Shown piece by piece: positions 49,346-57,357 of a stretch of 64,000 nucleotides of DNA. The notes below the pieces were generated by a model. It was not told the origin of the DNA. It was given only the letters and a program-made list of their open reading frames with translations, and did not search any database. The stretch covers positions 90,381 to 154,380 of the forward strand of contig JASGLT010000002.1 of NCBI GenBank assembly GCA_030156945.1. Direction: 5' to 3'. Origin of the DNA: Thermococcaceae archaeon (lineage in GTDB: Archaea > Methanobacteriota_B > Thermococci > Thermococcales > Thermococcaceae). How positions within the stretch are numbered: the stretch's first letter is position 1; every line of letters starts with the position of its first letter. A program made the translations under genes and the position numbers.

Positions 49346-49942
49346 ATGGAGTCAAATCGAGACCTTGGAAGACTCCTCGATATCCTGGGTAATGAGACGA
49401 GGAGGAGAATACTCCTCCTGCTCACAAGGAGACCGTACTTCGTCAGCGAGTTGAGTCAGGAGCTTGGCGTTGGGCAGAAGGCGGTACTGGAGCACCTCAG
49501 AATACTGGAGAGTGCGGGGCTGATCGAGGGGAGAACAGAAAAGATACCCAGAGGCAGGCCGAGAAAGTACTACACGATAAAGCGCGGCTTCAGGCTTGAA
49601 GTACTGCTCACTCCATACACGTTCGGCACAGACATATACGAACCAAAGAGGCCGGGGGCTTCAGCCGAGTACCAGCAGGCGAGAGAACTGATAAAGTCAA
49701 CGGAGCCAATTGAAACCAAGATAGACGAGCTGGTTCAGTTTCTCGATGAGGTGCAGAGACGCATTGATGAGGCCATGAGAATGAAGCAGGAGCTTGAGGA
49801 AGTCCGCCTGCTGGTTGAGACTTACATAGAGAACCTTATGAGAAGGGTTGCCCAGGAAAACGAGGCGGAGTTCGAGAGATTACTGAAAGAGCTCAGACCT
49901 AAACTCCCAAAGAAGATATTGGAAGACCTCGAGAGCTTTTAG
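49346..49942 (+). CDS. phr: Phr-type ArsR-family heat-shock regulator
   Basis: A 198-residue winged-helix repressor of the Phr family, which represses heat-shock genes (small Hsp20, AAA ATPase, its own gene) at normal temperature. The HTH lies in residues ~10-70: LLDILGNETRRRILLLLTRR, YFVSELSQELGVGQKAVLEHL and the wing EGRTEKIPRGRPRKYY. The C-terminal half is helical with a long coiled coil (EVQRRIDEAMRMKQELEEVR), for dimerisation. The start is ATG 49346 with GGTGGTGAGAGC upstream. The close match to P. furiosus Phr, the location beside RuBisCO as in T. kodakarensis TK2291 (memory), and the Phr box make the assignment strong. Confidence 0.92.
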   Translation: MESNRDLGRLLDILGNETRRRILLLLTRRPYFVSELSQELGVGQKAVLEHLRILESAGLIEGRTEKIPRGRPRKYYTIKRGFRLEVLLTPYTFGTDIYEPKRPGASAEYQQARELIKSTEPIETKIDELVQFLDEVQRRIDEAMRMKQELEEVRLLVETYIENLMRRVAQENEAEFERLLKELRPKLPKKILEDLESF

Positions 49943-49978
49943 GAAGTCGTTAAAGGAGAAAGCTGAAAAAGAGAGACT

Positions 49979-50182
49979 TTAGAGTATTTTGCCCTCTTCC
50001 TTCATCCTGACGAGCCTCGTTATGTATCCGGCGATCCTGTTTCTTATGGTTTTGCTGGTAACGTTGGTGAGTTCAGCTACCATCTTCTTGTTGTGCTCGA
50101 AGTCGCGGGTGAACTTGTCCGGATACCTGTCGAAAAGTTCCCTTGCAGTCCTCTTAATGAACGTCTGTTTGATGTTCCCCAT
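49979..50182 (-). CDS. rps17e: 30S ribosomal protein S17e
   Basis: A 67-residue small-subunit protein with the S17e pattern [20 protein letters not shown] (start), [15 protein letters not shown] and [18 protein letters not shown]. The length and basic composition match archaeal S17e. GGAGGGATGTGAG-like purines precede the ATG at 50182. It is monocistronic, convergent with phr and divergent from the DUF371 gene. Confidence 0.95.
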
Positions 50183-50330
50183 CTCACATCCCTCCAGTTA
50201 TCCTGAGTTTGACAGCCGTAACCCAAATAACTGGAGCCCTTTTTAAGGTTTTCCCGGACTGGAACCCCCGTACTTTCTGCACTTTTCTTGTAGCGGTGGG
50301 TTTTAATAGGTTTTCATCCAATGATCAAAC

Positions 50331-50747
50331 ATGATTAGGGAAACGATAAGGTGCAGGGGTCACAGAAACGTTAGGGCAACCCATAAATCAACCCTTGAGT
50401 TTACAAAGGAGGATTACCTTACCCCTCGAGGGGACTGTATAATTTGCGTGGAAGCGGATAAGGGCCTGGCGGAGTTGAGTGCGGAGTTTAAGTCAGCTCT
50501 GAAGGAAGGACGGAAGCTGCTCATCAGGATAAAGGTAAAAGACCTCGTGGACGAGATTATTGCTGAAGGAAGCCCCAAGCTGATACTCGATCACGAGTAT
50601 TCCATGGTCGTCAGAAAGAGTGACTACATCGACCGGAGAACTCTTGCTATAAGGGCAAACAAAGCCGCGAGAGACGTAGATCGAAGGATCGTAAACCTGC
50701 TGAAAGACCCTCAAACCGAGGCTGAGGTGGAGCTCATAGTGCTGTAG
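50331..50747 (+). CDS. DUF371 family protein
   Basis: A 138-residue archaeal protein of unknown function that I read as DUF371. Landmarks are IRCRGHRNVRATHKSTLEFT near the start, RGDCIICVEADKGLAELS, and SDYIDRRTLAIRANKAARDV near the C-terminus. It is small, soluble and predicted alpha/beta. TATA-like sequence lies in TTTTAATAGG at 50300-50309, only ~25 bases before the ATG, and no ribosome binding site is seen, so the mRNA may be leaderless. The next gene follows after 114 bases. Confidence 0.8.
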   Translation: MIRETIRCRGHRNVRATHKSTLEFTKEDYLTPRGDCIICVEADKGLAELSAEFKSALKEGRKLLIRIKVKDLVDEIIAEGSPKLILDHEYSMVVRKSDYIDRRTLAIRANKAARDVDRRIVNLLKDPQTEAEVELIVL

Positions 50748-50861
50748 CTTGGAAATTTGACCCACCCTTCGCATTTTCGATCTCCCCACTCCAAATTTCC
50801 CAGGTTGCCAACCTTAAACTTCATAAAGGAGCCTTCACAAGTGTGTTTTAAGGGTGGTTTG

Positions 50862-51509
50862 ATGGAAATAGAGGTGAGAGTGCGGCCCGTCAAGTATGCG
50901 CGGCTTGAGATTAAACCAGATGGGAAAGTCGTTGTCACGGCACCCCCAGGTTTCAACGTTGAAAGACTCATAGAGAAGCACAGGGGGTGGATAGAGGGCA
51001 AACTAGCGGAGATGGACGGCCTGAAGGAAGTGGCTGAAAGCGGATTTCCCTTCAAGGGGGAGTTCTACAGGGTGATACGCGGTCCAAGGCCGAAAGTTCA
51101 TGAAAGGTTCAAAACCATAACACTCCCGCCCGATCCTCGGAGCTTCATGAACTTGTTGAAGAAACTTCTCCGCAAGGAACTCTTCGATCTGGTTGAGCAC
51201 TACTCGAAGGAGATGGGGGTCAATCCGGGTAAGGTTTTTATCAGAGACCAGCGGACGAGGTGGGGAAGCTGTTCCCCCTCAAAGAACATCAGTTTCAACG
51301 TTAGGCTTATAGCGGTTCCCGAGGAACTTGAGAAGTATGTGGTGGTTCACGAGCTGGCCCACATCAAGTTCATGGATCACTCGCGAGATTTCTGGAACTT
51401 TGTGGGCAGGTTCTACCCCGACTACAAGAGTGCCCGGGCCGAGCTTAAGAAGTGGTGGAGCATAATCGAGCTCAATCCCTACTGGCGTTGGCTTGAGGGA
51501 CGACAGTAG
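50862..51509 (+). CDS. YgjP/DUF45 family zinc metallopeptidase
   Basis: A 215-residue putative zinc-dependent peptidase. The N-terminal ~100 residues are a beta-rich region (VRPVKYARLEIKPDGKVVVT, PPGFNVERLIEKHRGWI), and the C-terminal half holds the active site HELAHIKFMDHSRDFW (HExxH at about residues 166-170 with a third His downstream), preceded by RTRWGSCSPSKNISFN (the WGSC block of the family). The start is ATG 50862 after GGGTGG; the open frame back to 50757 is not supported by a site. It is related in sequence pattern to YgjP and SprT. The substrate is unknown. Confidence 0.85.
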   Translation: MEIEVRVRPVKYARLEIKPDGKVVVTAPPGFNVERLIEKHRGWIEGKLAEMDGLKEVAESGFPFKGEFYRVIRGPRPKVHERFKTITLPPDPRSFMNLLKKLLRKELFDLVEHYSKEMGVNPGKVFIRDQRTRWGSCSPSKNISFNVRLIAVPEELEKYVVVHELAHIKFMDHSRDFWNFVGRFYPDYKSARAELKKWWSIIELNPYWRWLEGRQ

Positions 51510-51513
51510 TGGC

Positions 51514-51978
51514 TCATGAATTTGGCTTTAGGGGGTTTTCTCTTACTACTGGAACGCCCAGGGTCCTGAGGATCTCTGCCAGCTCCTCTGGCTGGTTTGT
51601 CGTGAATGAGACGCTCCAGCCTTTGATTCTTTCAACGAGGACGCAGGCCTTTCCGGGGTAAGTGTAGTGTATCATCCCGCTGCAGCTCATCCAGCCCTCT
51701 GAAATCCTAACGAGCTTTATCTCGTCGAGCCGGATCGTCTTTCTGGCGAGCAGGCCGAGGGCACTGCGGATCTTCAGCCTCTCCTCGTCCACCTCGATTC
51801 TTAACTGCATCAGGTCAAGAACTATCGCCATAACCGGGAGGAAAATAATGAGAAGGGGCGTTAAGTTTTCGCCCTCTATGTATGAGGCTCCTATTCCTAT
51901 AGCCATTGAAATGAAAGCCGGGAGCATTATGAGGAACATCTTCCAGCTCCTGACGGTCTCGGAGTAGATGGCCACCAC
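51514..51978 (-). CDS. Membrane protein with bacterial-PH-like domain
   Basis: A 154-residue protein with two adjacent hydrophobic segments (MFLIMLPAFISMAIGIGASY and TPLLIIFLPVMAIVLDLM) followed by a beta-rich region beginning LRIEVDEERLKIRSALGLLARK that resembles a bPH/DUF304 domain. The function is unknown. The start is uncertain. A palindromic CTTTAAAG (51999-52006) about 25 bases upstream of GTG 51978 would give a nearly leaderless mRNA; TTG 52017 would add 13 residues but leaves only 18 bases to the divergent gene. It is convergent with the peptidase gene, 4 bases away. Confidence 0.65.
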   Translation of the reverse strand: MVAIYSETVRSWKMFLIMLPAFISMAIGIGASYIEGENLTPLLIIFLPVMAIVLDLMQLRIEVDEERLKIRSALGLLARKTIRLDEIKLVRISEGWMSCSGMIHYTYPGKACVLVERIKGWSVSFTTNQPEELAEILRTLGVPVVRENPLKPNS

Positions 51979-51998
51979 CGAGGGATTTTCCACTACCT

Positions 51999-52006
51999 CT
52001 TTAAAG
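51999..52006. promoter_or_regulatory. Palindromic TATA element, possibly bidirectional
   Basis: CTTTAAAG lies ~30 bases upstream of the ATG at 52036 on the plus strand and ~25 bases upstream of the GTG at 51978 on the minus strand. It can therefore serve both divergent genes. Confidence 0.35.
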
Positions 52007-52035
52007 CCCTTTTCCAAAGGTTACCGGGTGATAAG

Positions 52036-52464
52036 ATGGTCAGGATAATGCCCGTTGACAGGCTGAGCGATGAGGGGGTAAGAGAAATTCTCACAAAGTA
52101 CCGGAAGATAGCGCTCGTCGGCGCCTCACCGAAGCCGGAGCGCGATGCTAACAGGGTCATGCGCTATCTCCTCGAACACGGTTACGAGGTCTATCCAGTG
52201 AACCCGCGCTACGATGAGGTTCTCGGAAGGAAGTGCTACCCGAGCGTTCTTGACATTCCAGATGAAATCGAGATCGTTGACCTCTTCGTTAGACCAGAGT
52301 TCACGATGGACTACGTCGAGCAGGCGATAAAGAAGGGCGCGAAGGTGGTCTGGTTCCAGTTCAACACCTACAACAGGGAGGCATTCAGGAAAGCGAAAGA
52401 AGCGGGCCTTATAGCAGTTGCTCACCGCTGCATAAAGCAGGAGCACGAGAGGCTTATCGGGTAA
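52036..52464 (+). CDS. CoA-binding domain (YccU-like) protein
   Basis: A 142-residue stand-alone Rossmann CoA-binding protein: IALVGASPKPERDANRVMRY (the Gly-Ala-Ser nucleotide loop at about residues 27-30), YEVYPVNPRYDEVLG, EIVDLFVRPE and WFQFNTYNREAFRKAKEAGL, then AHRCIKQEH. The same domain occurs in succinyl-CoA synthetase alpha chains. The biochemical role of the stand-alone form is not established. GGTGAT lies just before ATG 52036; an ATG at 52048 is possible. Its 3' end overlaps the end of the frameshifted VapC remnant by 11 bases. Confidence 0.9.
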   Translation: MVRIMPVDRLSDEGVREILTKYRKIALVGASPKPERDANRVMRYLLEHGYEVYPVNPRYDEVLGRKCYPSVLDIPDEIEIVDLFVRPEFTMDYVEQAIKKGAKVVWFQFNTYNREAFRKAKEAGLIAVAHRCIKQEHERLIG

Positions 52465-52878
52465 TTCCAAGGAGCTCAAGAAGTTCTTTGGTGTTCACCA
52501 CGTCAATCTCCTCTATTTCCTTCAGTCTCTTGTCGTTGCTCCGCAGGGGGCTTTTACCTTTAGAGCTAATGCCACAAAGTCAGCGTCATCTTTGTCGGGG
52601 GTTATTTCGAGTGCTAGAGGTATGAACTCGGCGTAGAACCCCTCGTTTACAAATATGACATGCTCTTTAAGAACGGACAGTATCTCCTCGAACTCTTTCT
52701 CTTCGATCTTTGCTTTTTTCAGGATTTTTTCCCTGTGCTCGTGATGCTCTTCCAGTGCAAACTCGGGACTTATAATTCTCCCCGATAACAAGAACACGAG
52801 CTCTCTGGTTGCTGTTGATTTCCCGAAGAAAGAGAAGAGCACGTTTTTGTTAACTACGAGAAGAATATCTTCTCTCAA
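52454..52878 (-). pseudogene. vapC: VapC-type PIN toxin, frameshifted and lacking first Asp
   Basis: Reads as a VapC PIN ribonuclease but is broken. The intact frame gives 118 residues (LVVNKNVLFSFF, ISPEFALEEH, DKDDADFVALALKVKAP) and then runs into CGATTRD and stops at 52522. One base further on, the expected C-terminus SNDKRLKEIEEIDVVNTKEL appears in the next frame, ending at 52454. Adding one C to the CCCCC run (52547-52551 on the plus strand) would restore it to about 141 residues. The first catalytic Asp (usual VVDTNVL) is Asn. Two independent defects suggest an inactive toxin. The start overlaps vapB by 29 bases. Confidence 0.8.
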
Positions 52879-53065
52879 GGTACTCGCCCCTTCCCATTTT
52901 CGCCTTCCGTCCGAGTTCTATTGCATCCTCTTCCGAGAGTTCGGAGTTATTGAGCATCTCATTGAGCCTTGCGAGGGTTTTCAGTCTCTCCACGATAGTC
53001 TTTGCTATCAAGTCGGCCAGCTTTTTGTCCACACTTGGGGGTACCTTGACCACTATGTCTCCCAC
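52850..53065 (-). CDS. vapB: VapB-type antitoxin
   Basis: A 71-residue antitoxin-like protein directly before the PIN gene. The N-terminal half is a strand-helix region (VVKVPPSVDKKLADLIAKTI), and the C-terminal half has the toxin-binding pattern SELSEEDAIELGRKAKMGRG common in archaeal VapB. GTG 53065 is the apparent start, with AGTGAT upstream. VapB normally binds and silences VapC and represses the operon. With the partner damaged, this one may be free to act only as a regulator or to bind other PIN toxins (inference). Confidence 0.78.
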   Translation of the reverse strand: MGDIVVKVPPSVDKKLADLIAKTIVERLKTLARLNEMLNNSELSEEDAIELGRKAKMGRGEYLERRYSSRS

Positions 53066-53105
53066 GCTATCACTGCTCTTACCACGCCGTTCTGCTTGTA
53101 ATGGT

Positions 53106-54206
53106 TTATCCCCTGTACCTCAGCACGTGAATGTCCCTGACGACCCTGTGCCTCTCCTCGTAGTCAAGGTATCTCCCGAGGACTTCAAAGCCGAGCTTTC
53201 CGAGCCACTTCCTCTCCTTCCGGTATATTCCACCGCCGCTCAGCTTGTATGCTGGGAAGACGAAGACAACCTTTCTGTTTCTTTTCAGAACTTCAGCAAA
53301 GCTCTCGAAGACCGAATAATAGAAGCGGTCGAGCTCGTTGGCCAGCTTTATGGCCTCGCCCCTGCTCGGGTGCCTCTTGAGGGGCTTTCCGAGGTAGGGT
53401 TCGGTGACTATGGCGTCGAACCTCTGCCTGAAGCATCTCTTGAGCCTCCTTGCGTCGCAGACTTCTAAGTGAGCCGAGTTTTTAAGCCTGAACTCTTTCC
53501 TCAGCCAGGCGAGATTCTTCTTGGCATCCCTAATCTGCCCCTCGTCGCGGTCGCTCCCGTAGGCAGTAAGGCCCTGCAGAACGAACTCCTGGACAATTGT
53601 TCCAATGCCGCAGAACGGGTCAAGAAAGCTTCCCTTTCTAACCTCCGTCAGGTTCACCATTATCCTCGCGAGCCGGGGAGGAATCGAGAGGATGGGCTTC
53701 TGGACGGGCCTCTCGACGTCGAGCTTCTTCAGCTCGAAGGGGTCCGTTACTCTGACGGTTTCACCGACGAGGAAGCTTCCATCCTCCCTGAACAGAAAGA
53801 CGAAGTCCTTGACTTCTGGGAAACCCTTGAGGATGAGCTCCGCGGGCATGGCATATGTTTTTGCGGGCTTGAAAAACTTAGCTGACCCCTCCTCCTTGAA
53901 CCTCCTCTTTATCTCGCTTCCGAGCTTACGCCAGAGCTTCCAGTCGTTCTTCCCGTATAGGCTGACCGTGAAGAGCTTGGAGTACTCCAGCTCCTCCAGG
54001 GCCTCTTCTCCCTCTCCAATTATCCTGACGAGCTTTAGTGATCCACCCAGCCATCTAAAGTAGCGTTCCAGAGTCTTTGGAGACTCCAACAATATCCAGT
54101 TATTCCCCTTTTCGATTATTCTGATCTTTATTTCAAACCTCTTTGCAAAGGATAGGAATTCTGCCTCACTCAGCTCAGTGTTTTTTCCGAGGATAACGGC
54201 GTACAT
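53106..54206 (-). CDS. Trm-G10/Trm11-like RNA methyltransferase
   Basis: A 366-residue SAM-dependent methyltransferase. The N-terminal ~150 residues form a THUMP/NFLD-like RNA-binding region. The Rossmann domain has the SAM motif SFLDPFCGIGTIVQEFVLQG (about residues 192-211), the acidic YGSDRDEGQIRDAKKNL, and the catalytic motif IV as TEPYLGKPL in place of the DPPYG of Trm-G10 enzymes. TEPYLG suggests the Trm11-like archaeal subgroup, presumably methylating a tRNA guanine N2. The exact target is not determinable. The start is ATG 54206. The vapB gene begins 40 bases after its end on the same strand. Confidence 0.8.
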   Translation of the reverse strand: MYAVILGKNTELSEAEFLSFAKRFEIKIRIIEKGNNWILLESPKTLERYFRWLGGSLKLVRIIGEGEEALEELEYSKLFTVSLYGKNDWKLWRKLGSEIKRRFKEEGSAKFFKPAKTYAMPAELILKGFPEVKDFVFLFREDGSFLVGETVRVTDPFELKKLDVERPVQKPILSIPPRLARIMVNLTEVRKGSFLDPFCGIGTIVQEFVLQGLTAYGSDRDEGQIRDAKKNLAWLRKEFRLKNSAHLEVCDARRLKRCFRQRFDAIVTEPYLGKPLKRHPSRGEAIKLANELDRFYYSVFESFAEVLKRNRKVVFVFPAYKLSGGGIYRKERKWLGKLGFEVLGRYLDYEERHRVVRDIHVLRYRG

Positions 54207-54331
54207 GCTTTGGACTGCTGGGGTTTCCTTATAAACCCTTTGAGTTACCCAAGGGTTACCTTAATAAGATGGTCTGCCCTAAGAATGGATGAGGATGTTG
54301 TAGAATTATCATACTCATGAGGGGGATATAA

Positions 54332-55615
54332 ATGCTGGTTAAGGAGATCATAAAAACGGTGGAAATAATCCCCGACCCTTACGTGAGGGCAGTGACCTAT
54401 GCTAAAATCGGAGAGCGGTTGGCGAAGGCGCGGGACAAATCCTATAAAACGGCCTTTCTCAAGGCCATGGAGAGCGCTAAGGCAATAGAGGACCCTGTCA
54501 AGACCCTACGGGCTCTTTTGTCGGTTGGCTATTCCATGGGGAGAGCCGGGCTTAAATCGTCAAAGCGCATATACTCCCAGGTTCTTGAGGACTCTAGGCT
54601 TCTCCCACAACCCCAGAGGGACGTTTTGATGCGTCTTGCATCATCGTACATGCTCGGCCTTGGTGAAGTTGGGGAGGCCATAACATACGCTCTCGAAATA
54701 AGCGACCAGGAGCTCAGGGATGAAACCTTGCTGACAATAATTCGGTTCAACACTCGCAGGATAGAGAGGGAGAGCATAAAGGTGGCTTACAGGCTCAGAA
54801 GGAGCAAAATGGCCCTTGAATACATGGAGAAAGAGCCTTACAGGTCGAGGGCCGTTCTTGAGATAATAAAGTCCCACATAGCCCTTGGGAGCTATGAAAC
54901 TGCGGTTTATTATCTCAACTTGATAACAGAGCCTGAATGGGCAAAGCAGGCCTTTAAGGAGGTTTTGTTCCTTCTCAGGGACAAGGGTGTTTTAGACCAC
55001 CTGTTGGATTCGCTTGAGAGCGTGGCAGAGACGTTTGTGGAGAGGTTTGGTGAGGGGTTTATTCCGGAGCTGGCGCTTTCCTTTGCTCTCGCTGGAAAAG
55101 GCGCCGAGGCAGTAAGGCTCTTAAGGAGATTGGAGAGCATCGAGGAAATGAAGAGGATTGCTATGCAGCTTTTGGAGCTGGATGGAAGTGTTGTTGGCGA
55201 GTTTGTGAGTGCTTTGAATGAAGAAGAGGCCGCTGTAGTTGGGAAGGCTCTCATGAACGCCATCCTCGAAAACCCCAAGCTGGGAAGCGATGAGATAGTT
55301 AACGCCATAGGTAGCAGCACTCAAAGCGAGGAAGTATGGGTGAAGGTTGCTCGATACTACTCCCTGCGTGGTGATCTTGCCCTCGTGAGAAAAATAGCGA
55401 GGGTAATAAAAACGCCGGAGCTTCGTTCCGTGGTAATGGCGGATATTGCCCATCGTCTTTTGAAGGAAGGTAAAGTTGAGGAAGCGATCGATGCCGCCCT
55501 CGAGGTTAGGGATAAAAAGTTCTCCTCCATAATTGTGGCAGAAATCCTGATAAATGCCCTTGAAATGGAGCTGAAGGAGGAGGTGAGAACATGGAGCGCC
55601 TCCGAGAGCTCATGA
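54332..55615 (+). CDS. Helical-repeat (TPR-like) protein of unknown function
   Basis: A 427-residue all-helical protein built of repeats of about 35-40 residues with TPR/HEAT-like spacing, e.g. DPYVRAVTYAKIGERLAKA, QRDVLMRLASSYMLGLGEVG, YRSRAVLEIIKSHIALGSYE, IPELALSFALAGKGAEAVRL and RSVVMADIAHRLLKEGKVEE. Such arrays act as protein scaffolds. GGGGG and ATATAA stretches precede the ATG at 54332. The end overlaps the next small gene by 25 bases and includes an unusual TWSASESS tail, which is a by-product of that overlap. I cannot assign a partner beyond the neighbouring 96-residue protein. Confidence 0.75.
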   Translation: MLVKEIIKTVEIIPDPYVRAVTYAKIGERLAKARDKSYKTAFLKAMESAKAIEDPVKTLRALLSVGYSMGRAGLKSSKRIYSQVLEDSRLLPQPQRDVLMRLASSYMLGLGEVGEAITYALEISDQELRDETLLTIIRFNTRRIERESIKVAYRLRRSKMALEYMEKEPYRSRAVLEIIKSHIALGSYETAVYYLNLITEPEWAKQAFKEVLFLLRDKGVLDHLLDSLESVAETFVERFGEGFIPELALSFALAGKGAEAVRLLRRLESIEEMKRIAMQLLELDGSVVGEFVSALNEEEAAVVGKALMNAILENPKLGSDEIVNAIGSSTQSEEVWVKVARYYSLRGDLALVRKIARVIKTPELRSVVMADIAHRLLKEGKVEEAIDAALEVRDKKFSSIIVAEILINALEMELKEEVRTWSASESS

Positions 55616-55881
55616 GGGGAAGGAAGAAAAACAGGCTGGAATTCCTAAGGGGAGTCGTTGAAGTACTCCTGTCGGGGGAGGACGTATATTCCGATGAAGT
55701 CCTCTTCAGGGACACTGTGGAGGAGATTTACTCGAATCTGAGAAGCATGGTTATTGATGAGGGCAAAAAAGAGCTTTTGGATGCTTATGAAGATGCCGTA
55801 ATCCTTAGGGCCATGGTCTCCGGGCGTTACGGAGACGTAAGGGAAGTCCTTGAAGATATCATGAAAAGGCTGGAGGTGTAG
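55591..55881 (+). CDS. Small helical protein coupled to the repeat protein
   Basis: A 96-residue charged, all-helical protein (MERLRELMRGRKKNRLEFLR, DVYSDEVLFRDTVEEIYSNL, LLDAYEDAVILRAMVSGRYG). I do not recognise it. GGAGGAGGTGAGAAC directly precedes its ATG inside the end of the repeat protein gene, and YjbQ starts 2 bases after its stop, so the three are one operon. The overlap suggests that it is made in step with the repeat protein and may bind it. Confidence 0.75.
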   Translation: MERLRELMRGRKKNRLEFLRGVVEVLLSGEDVYSDEVLFRDTVEEIYSNLRSMVIDEGKKELLDAYEDAVILRAMVSGRYGDVREVLEDIMKRLEV

Positions 55882-55883
55882 TC

Positions 55884-56306
55884 ATGCTGTACACCCTTGA
55901 GATAAAGACGAATGAACGGTTTGAGATAGTAGACATCACTGATGAAGTACAGAAAGCTGTGTGGCGCGCTAAACTCCGCCACGGAATGGTGGTAGTTTTC
56001 TCTAAGCACACAACCACCGGTCTCCTCATAAACGAGAATGAAAGCGGTCTCATCGATGACTTAAAATCCAAGATGAAGGAGTTAATCCCCAAGGGTGCGG
56101 GATACAAGCACGACAGAATCGACAGCAACGCCCACAGTCATATTAGGGCGTCTCTCCTTCTAAACCCGGAATTAGTGGTGCCGGTTGACCAGGGGGAACT
56201 TCAACTCGGGACTTGGCAGAGAATACTCTTCGTTGAACTCGATGGCCCCCGGTACAGAAAACTGCTCGTAATGGCCTGCCCATGTCCAGAGTTCCCCGAG
56301 GAGTAA
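55884..56306 (+). CDS. yjbQ: YjbQ family (UPF0047) protein
   Basis: A 140-residue single-domain protein of the YjbQ/UPF0047 family, some members of which show weak thiamine-phosphate synthase activity. Conserved His/Asp/Asn residues line up as SKHTTTGLLINENESGL (about residues 43-59), HDRIDSNAHSHIRASLL and LQLGTWQRILFVELDGPR. The gene is the last of the repeat-protein operon, starting 2 bases after the previous stop. GGAGGTG lies upstream of its ATG. Its physiological role in archaea is not established. Confidence 0.9.
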   Translation: MLYTLEIKTNERFEIVDITDEVQKAVWRAKLRHGMVVVFSKHTTTGLLINENESGLIDDLKSKMKELIPKGAGYKHDRIDSNAHSHIRASLLLNPELVVPVDQGELQLGTWQRILFVELDGPRYRKLLVMACPCPEFPEE

Positions 56307-56412
56307 TTTTTGCCAAATTTGAATTTTTGATTTCTCAGACGTCTTTTTGGTGTTGGGAACCCCATTGGAGTTTCCGGAGCCGTAAATAATTGTCCCGCGG
56401 CGCTGGTTTTGA

Positions 56413-56973
56413 TTATTGGGTGTACTGCGCCATATGCGCTATTCTCTCGAGCAGTTCGTTGAACCCCTCGTACGTGACCAGCGATAGGGCTAGTGGCTCC
56501 TGTTCGAGGCGCTTCTTTATTATCTTCCTGAGCTCCTCAACCCGCTCCCGCGGAACGAGGTCTATCTTGTTGATCACAACTATTATCGGCTTTTCGTAAC
56601 GCATCTTGAGCATGTGGTGGAGCTTCTCCATTCCCCTGTGAAGACCAACTGTTGCGTCAACCATATGGATAATGATGTCAGCCGAGACTATCTCGTTGAT
56701 TATTTCGCGGAACTTCTCTTCACTCAAAACCTTCCCCCTCAGCTCCTTCTCAGGGTCAAAGAGACCTGCAGTGTCTATGAGGACGAATTCATCAGCTCCA
56801 CCCAGGGGATTTTTCATGCCCTTTGGAATCTTCAGCTTTCCGAACCGTTTTCTGATGATTCCCTTGGTGGTACCGGGAATGCTCTCGACCTCACTAACTT
56901 TACTCCCTGTTAGGGCGTTCATCAGGGTGGACTTGCCGACGTTTTCGGCACCTATAATCGCAACCTTTATCAT
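56413..56973 (-). CDS. Era/TrmE-like small GTPase
   Basis: A 186-residue P-loop GTPase of the Era/Obg superfamily. G1 is IGAENVGKST (about residues 7-16), G2 is around PGTTKG, G3 is IDTAGLFD, G4 is NKIDLVP, and G5-like SLVTYEG. It has no extra RNA-binding domain, so it is a minimal GTPase; a long insertion RFGKLKIPKGMKNPLGGADE lies before G3. A ribosome- or RNA-related role is usual in the superfamily but not shown here. It is monocistronic and divergent from the OB-like gene at 57041. Confidence 0.88.
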   Translation of the reverse strand: MIKVAIIGAENVGKSTLMNALTGSKVSEVESIPGTTKGIIRKRFGKLKIPKGMKNPLGGADEFVLIDTAGLFDPEKELRGKVLSEEKFREIINEIVSADIIIHMVDATVGLHRGMEKLHHMLKMRYEKPIIVVINKIDLVPRERVEELRKIIKKRLEQEPLALSLVTYEGFNELLERIAHMAQYTQ

Positions 56974-57040
56974 ACCTTCATCCCACCTTTACAATACCAT
57001 CCCGTACTTAACTTGGGGTTCATTATTAAAGGTGATTGCC

Positions 57041-57355
57041 ATGCCAAAGCGTGTTAAGATGGGGCATCACTACTATTATGTTGTTTCCCCGGAGGAGCTT
57101 GGGTCAGGGGGTTTTCGCGGCAAGAACATAGTTATGGAAGGATTCGTTGAGGACAAGCCTCAGATTGAGTTCTATCCCAGCGACATTCCAAGCTGGAGGA
57201 CTATCTTCAGGGTAAATGGTATTTCGGTTAGATTCGTTGGGGCGCCATGCTTGGGGGAGGGGGACAGAGTAAAAGTTTACGGGCGTTTTGTTGGCGACTG
57301 CATAATGGCTACTGTACTTGAGACGGAGAGGGCTATCTTCACTACGGAGGAGTGA
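57041..57355 (+). CDS. Small beta-rich protein, possible OB-fold
   Basis: A 104-residue protein whose strand pattern (KNIVMEGFVEDKPQIEFYP, WRTIFRVNGISVRFVGA, GDRVKVYGRFVGDCIMATVL) resembles an OB-fold nucleic-acid-binding domain. No family is recognised with confidence. The start is ATG 57041 with GGTGATTGCC upstream; the frame is open far upstream but there overlaps the GTPase gene in antisense. The HD-domain gene begins 2 bases after its stop, and their ribosome binding site GGAGGAGTGAGG spans the junction, so they are cotranscribed. Confidence 0.75.
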   Translation: MPKRVKMGHHYYYVVSPEELGSGGFRGKNIVMEGFVEDKPQIEFYPSDIPSWRTIFRVNGISVRFVGAPCLGEGDRVKVYGRFVGDCIMATVLETERAIFTTEE

Positions 57356-57357
57356 GG

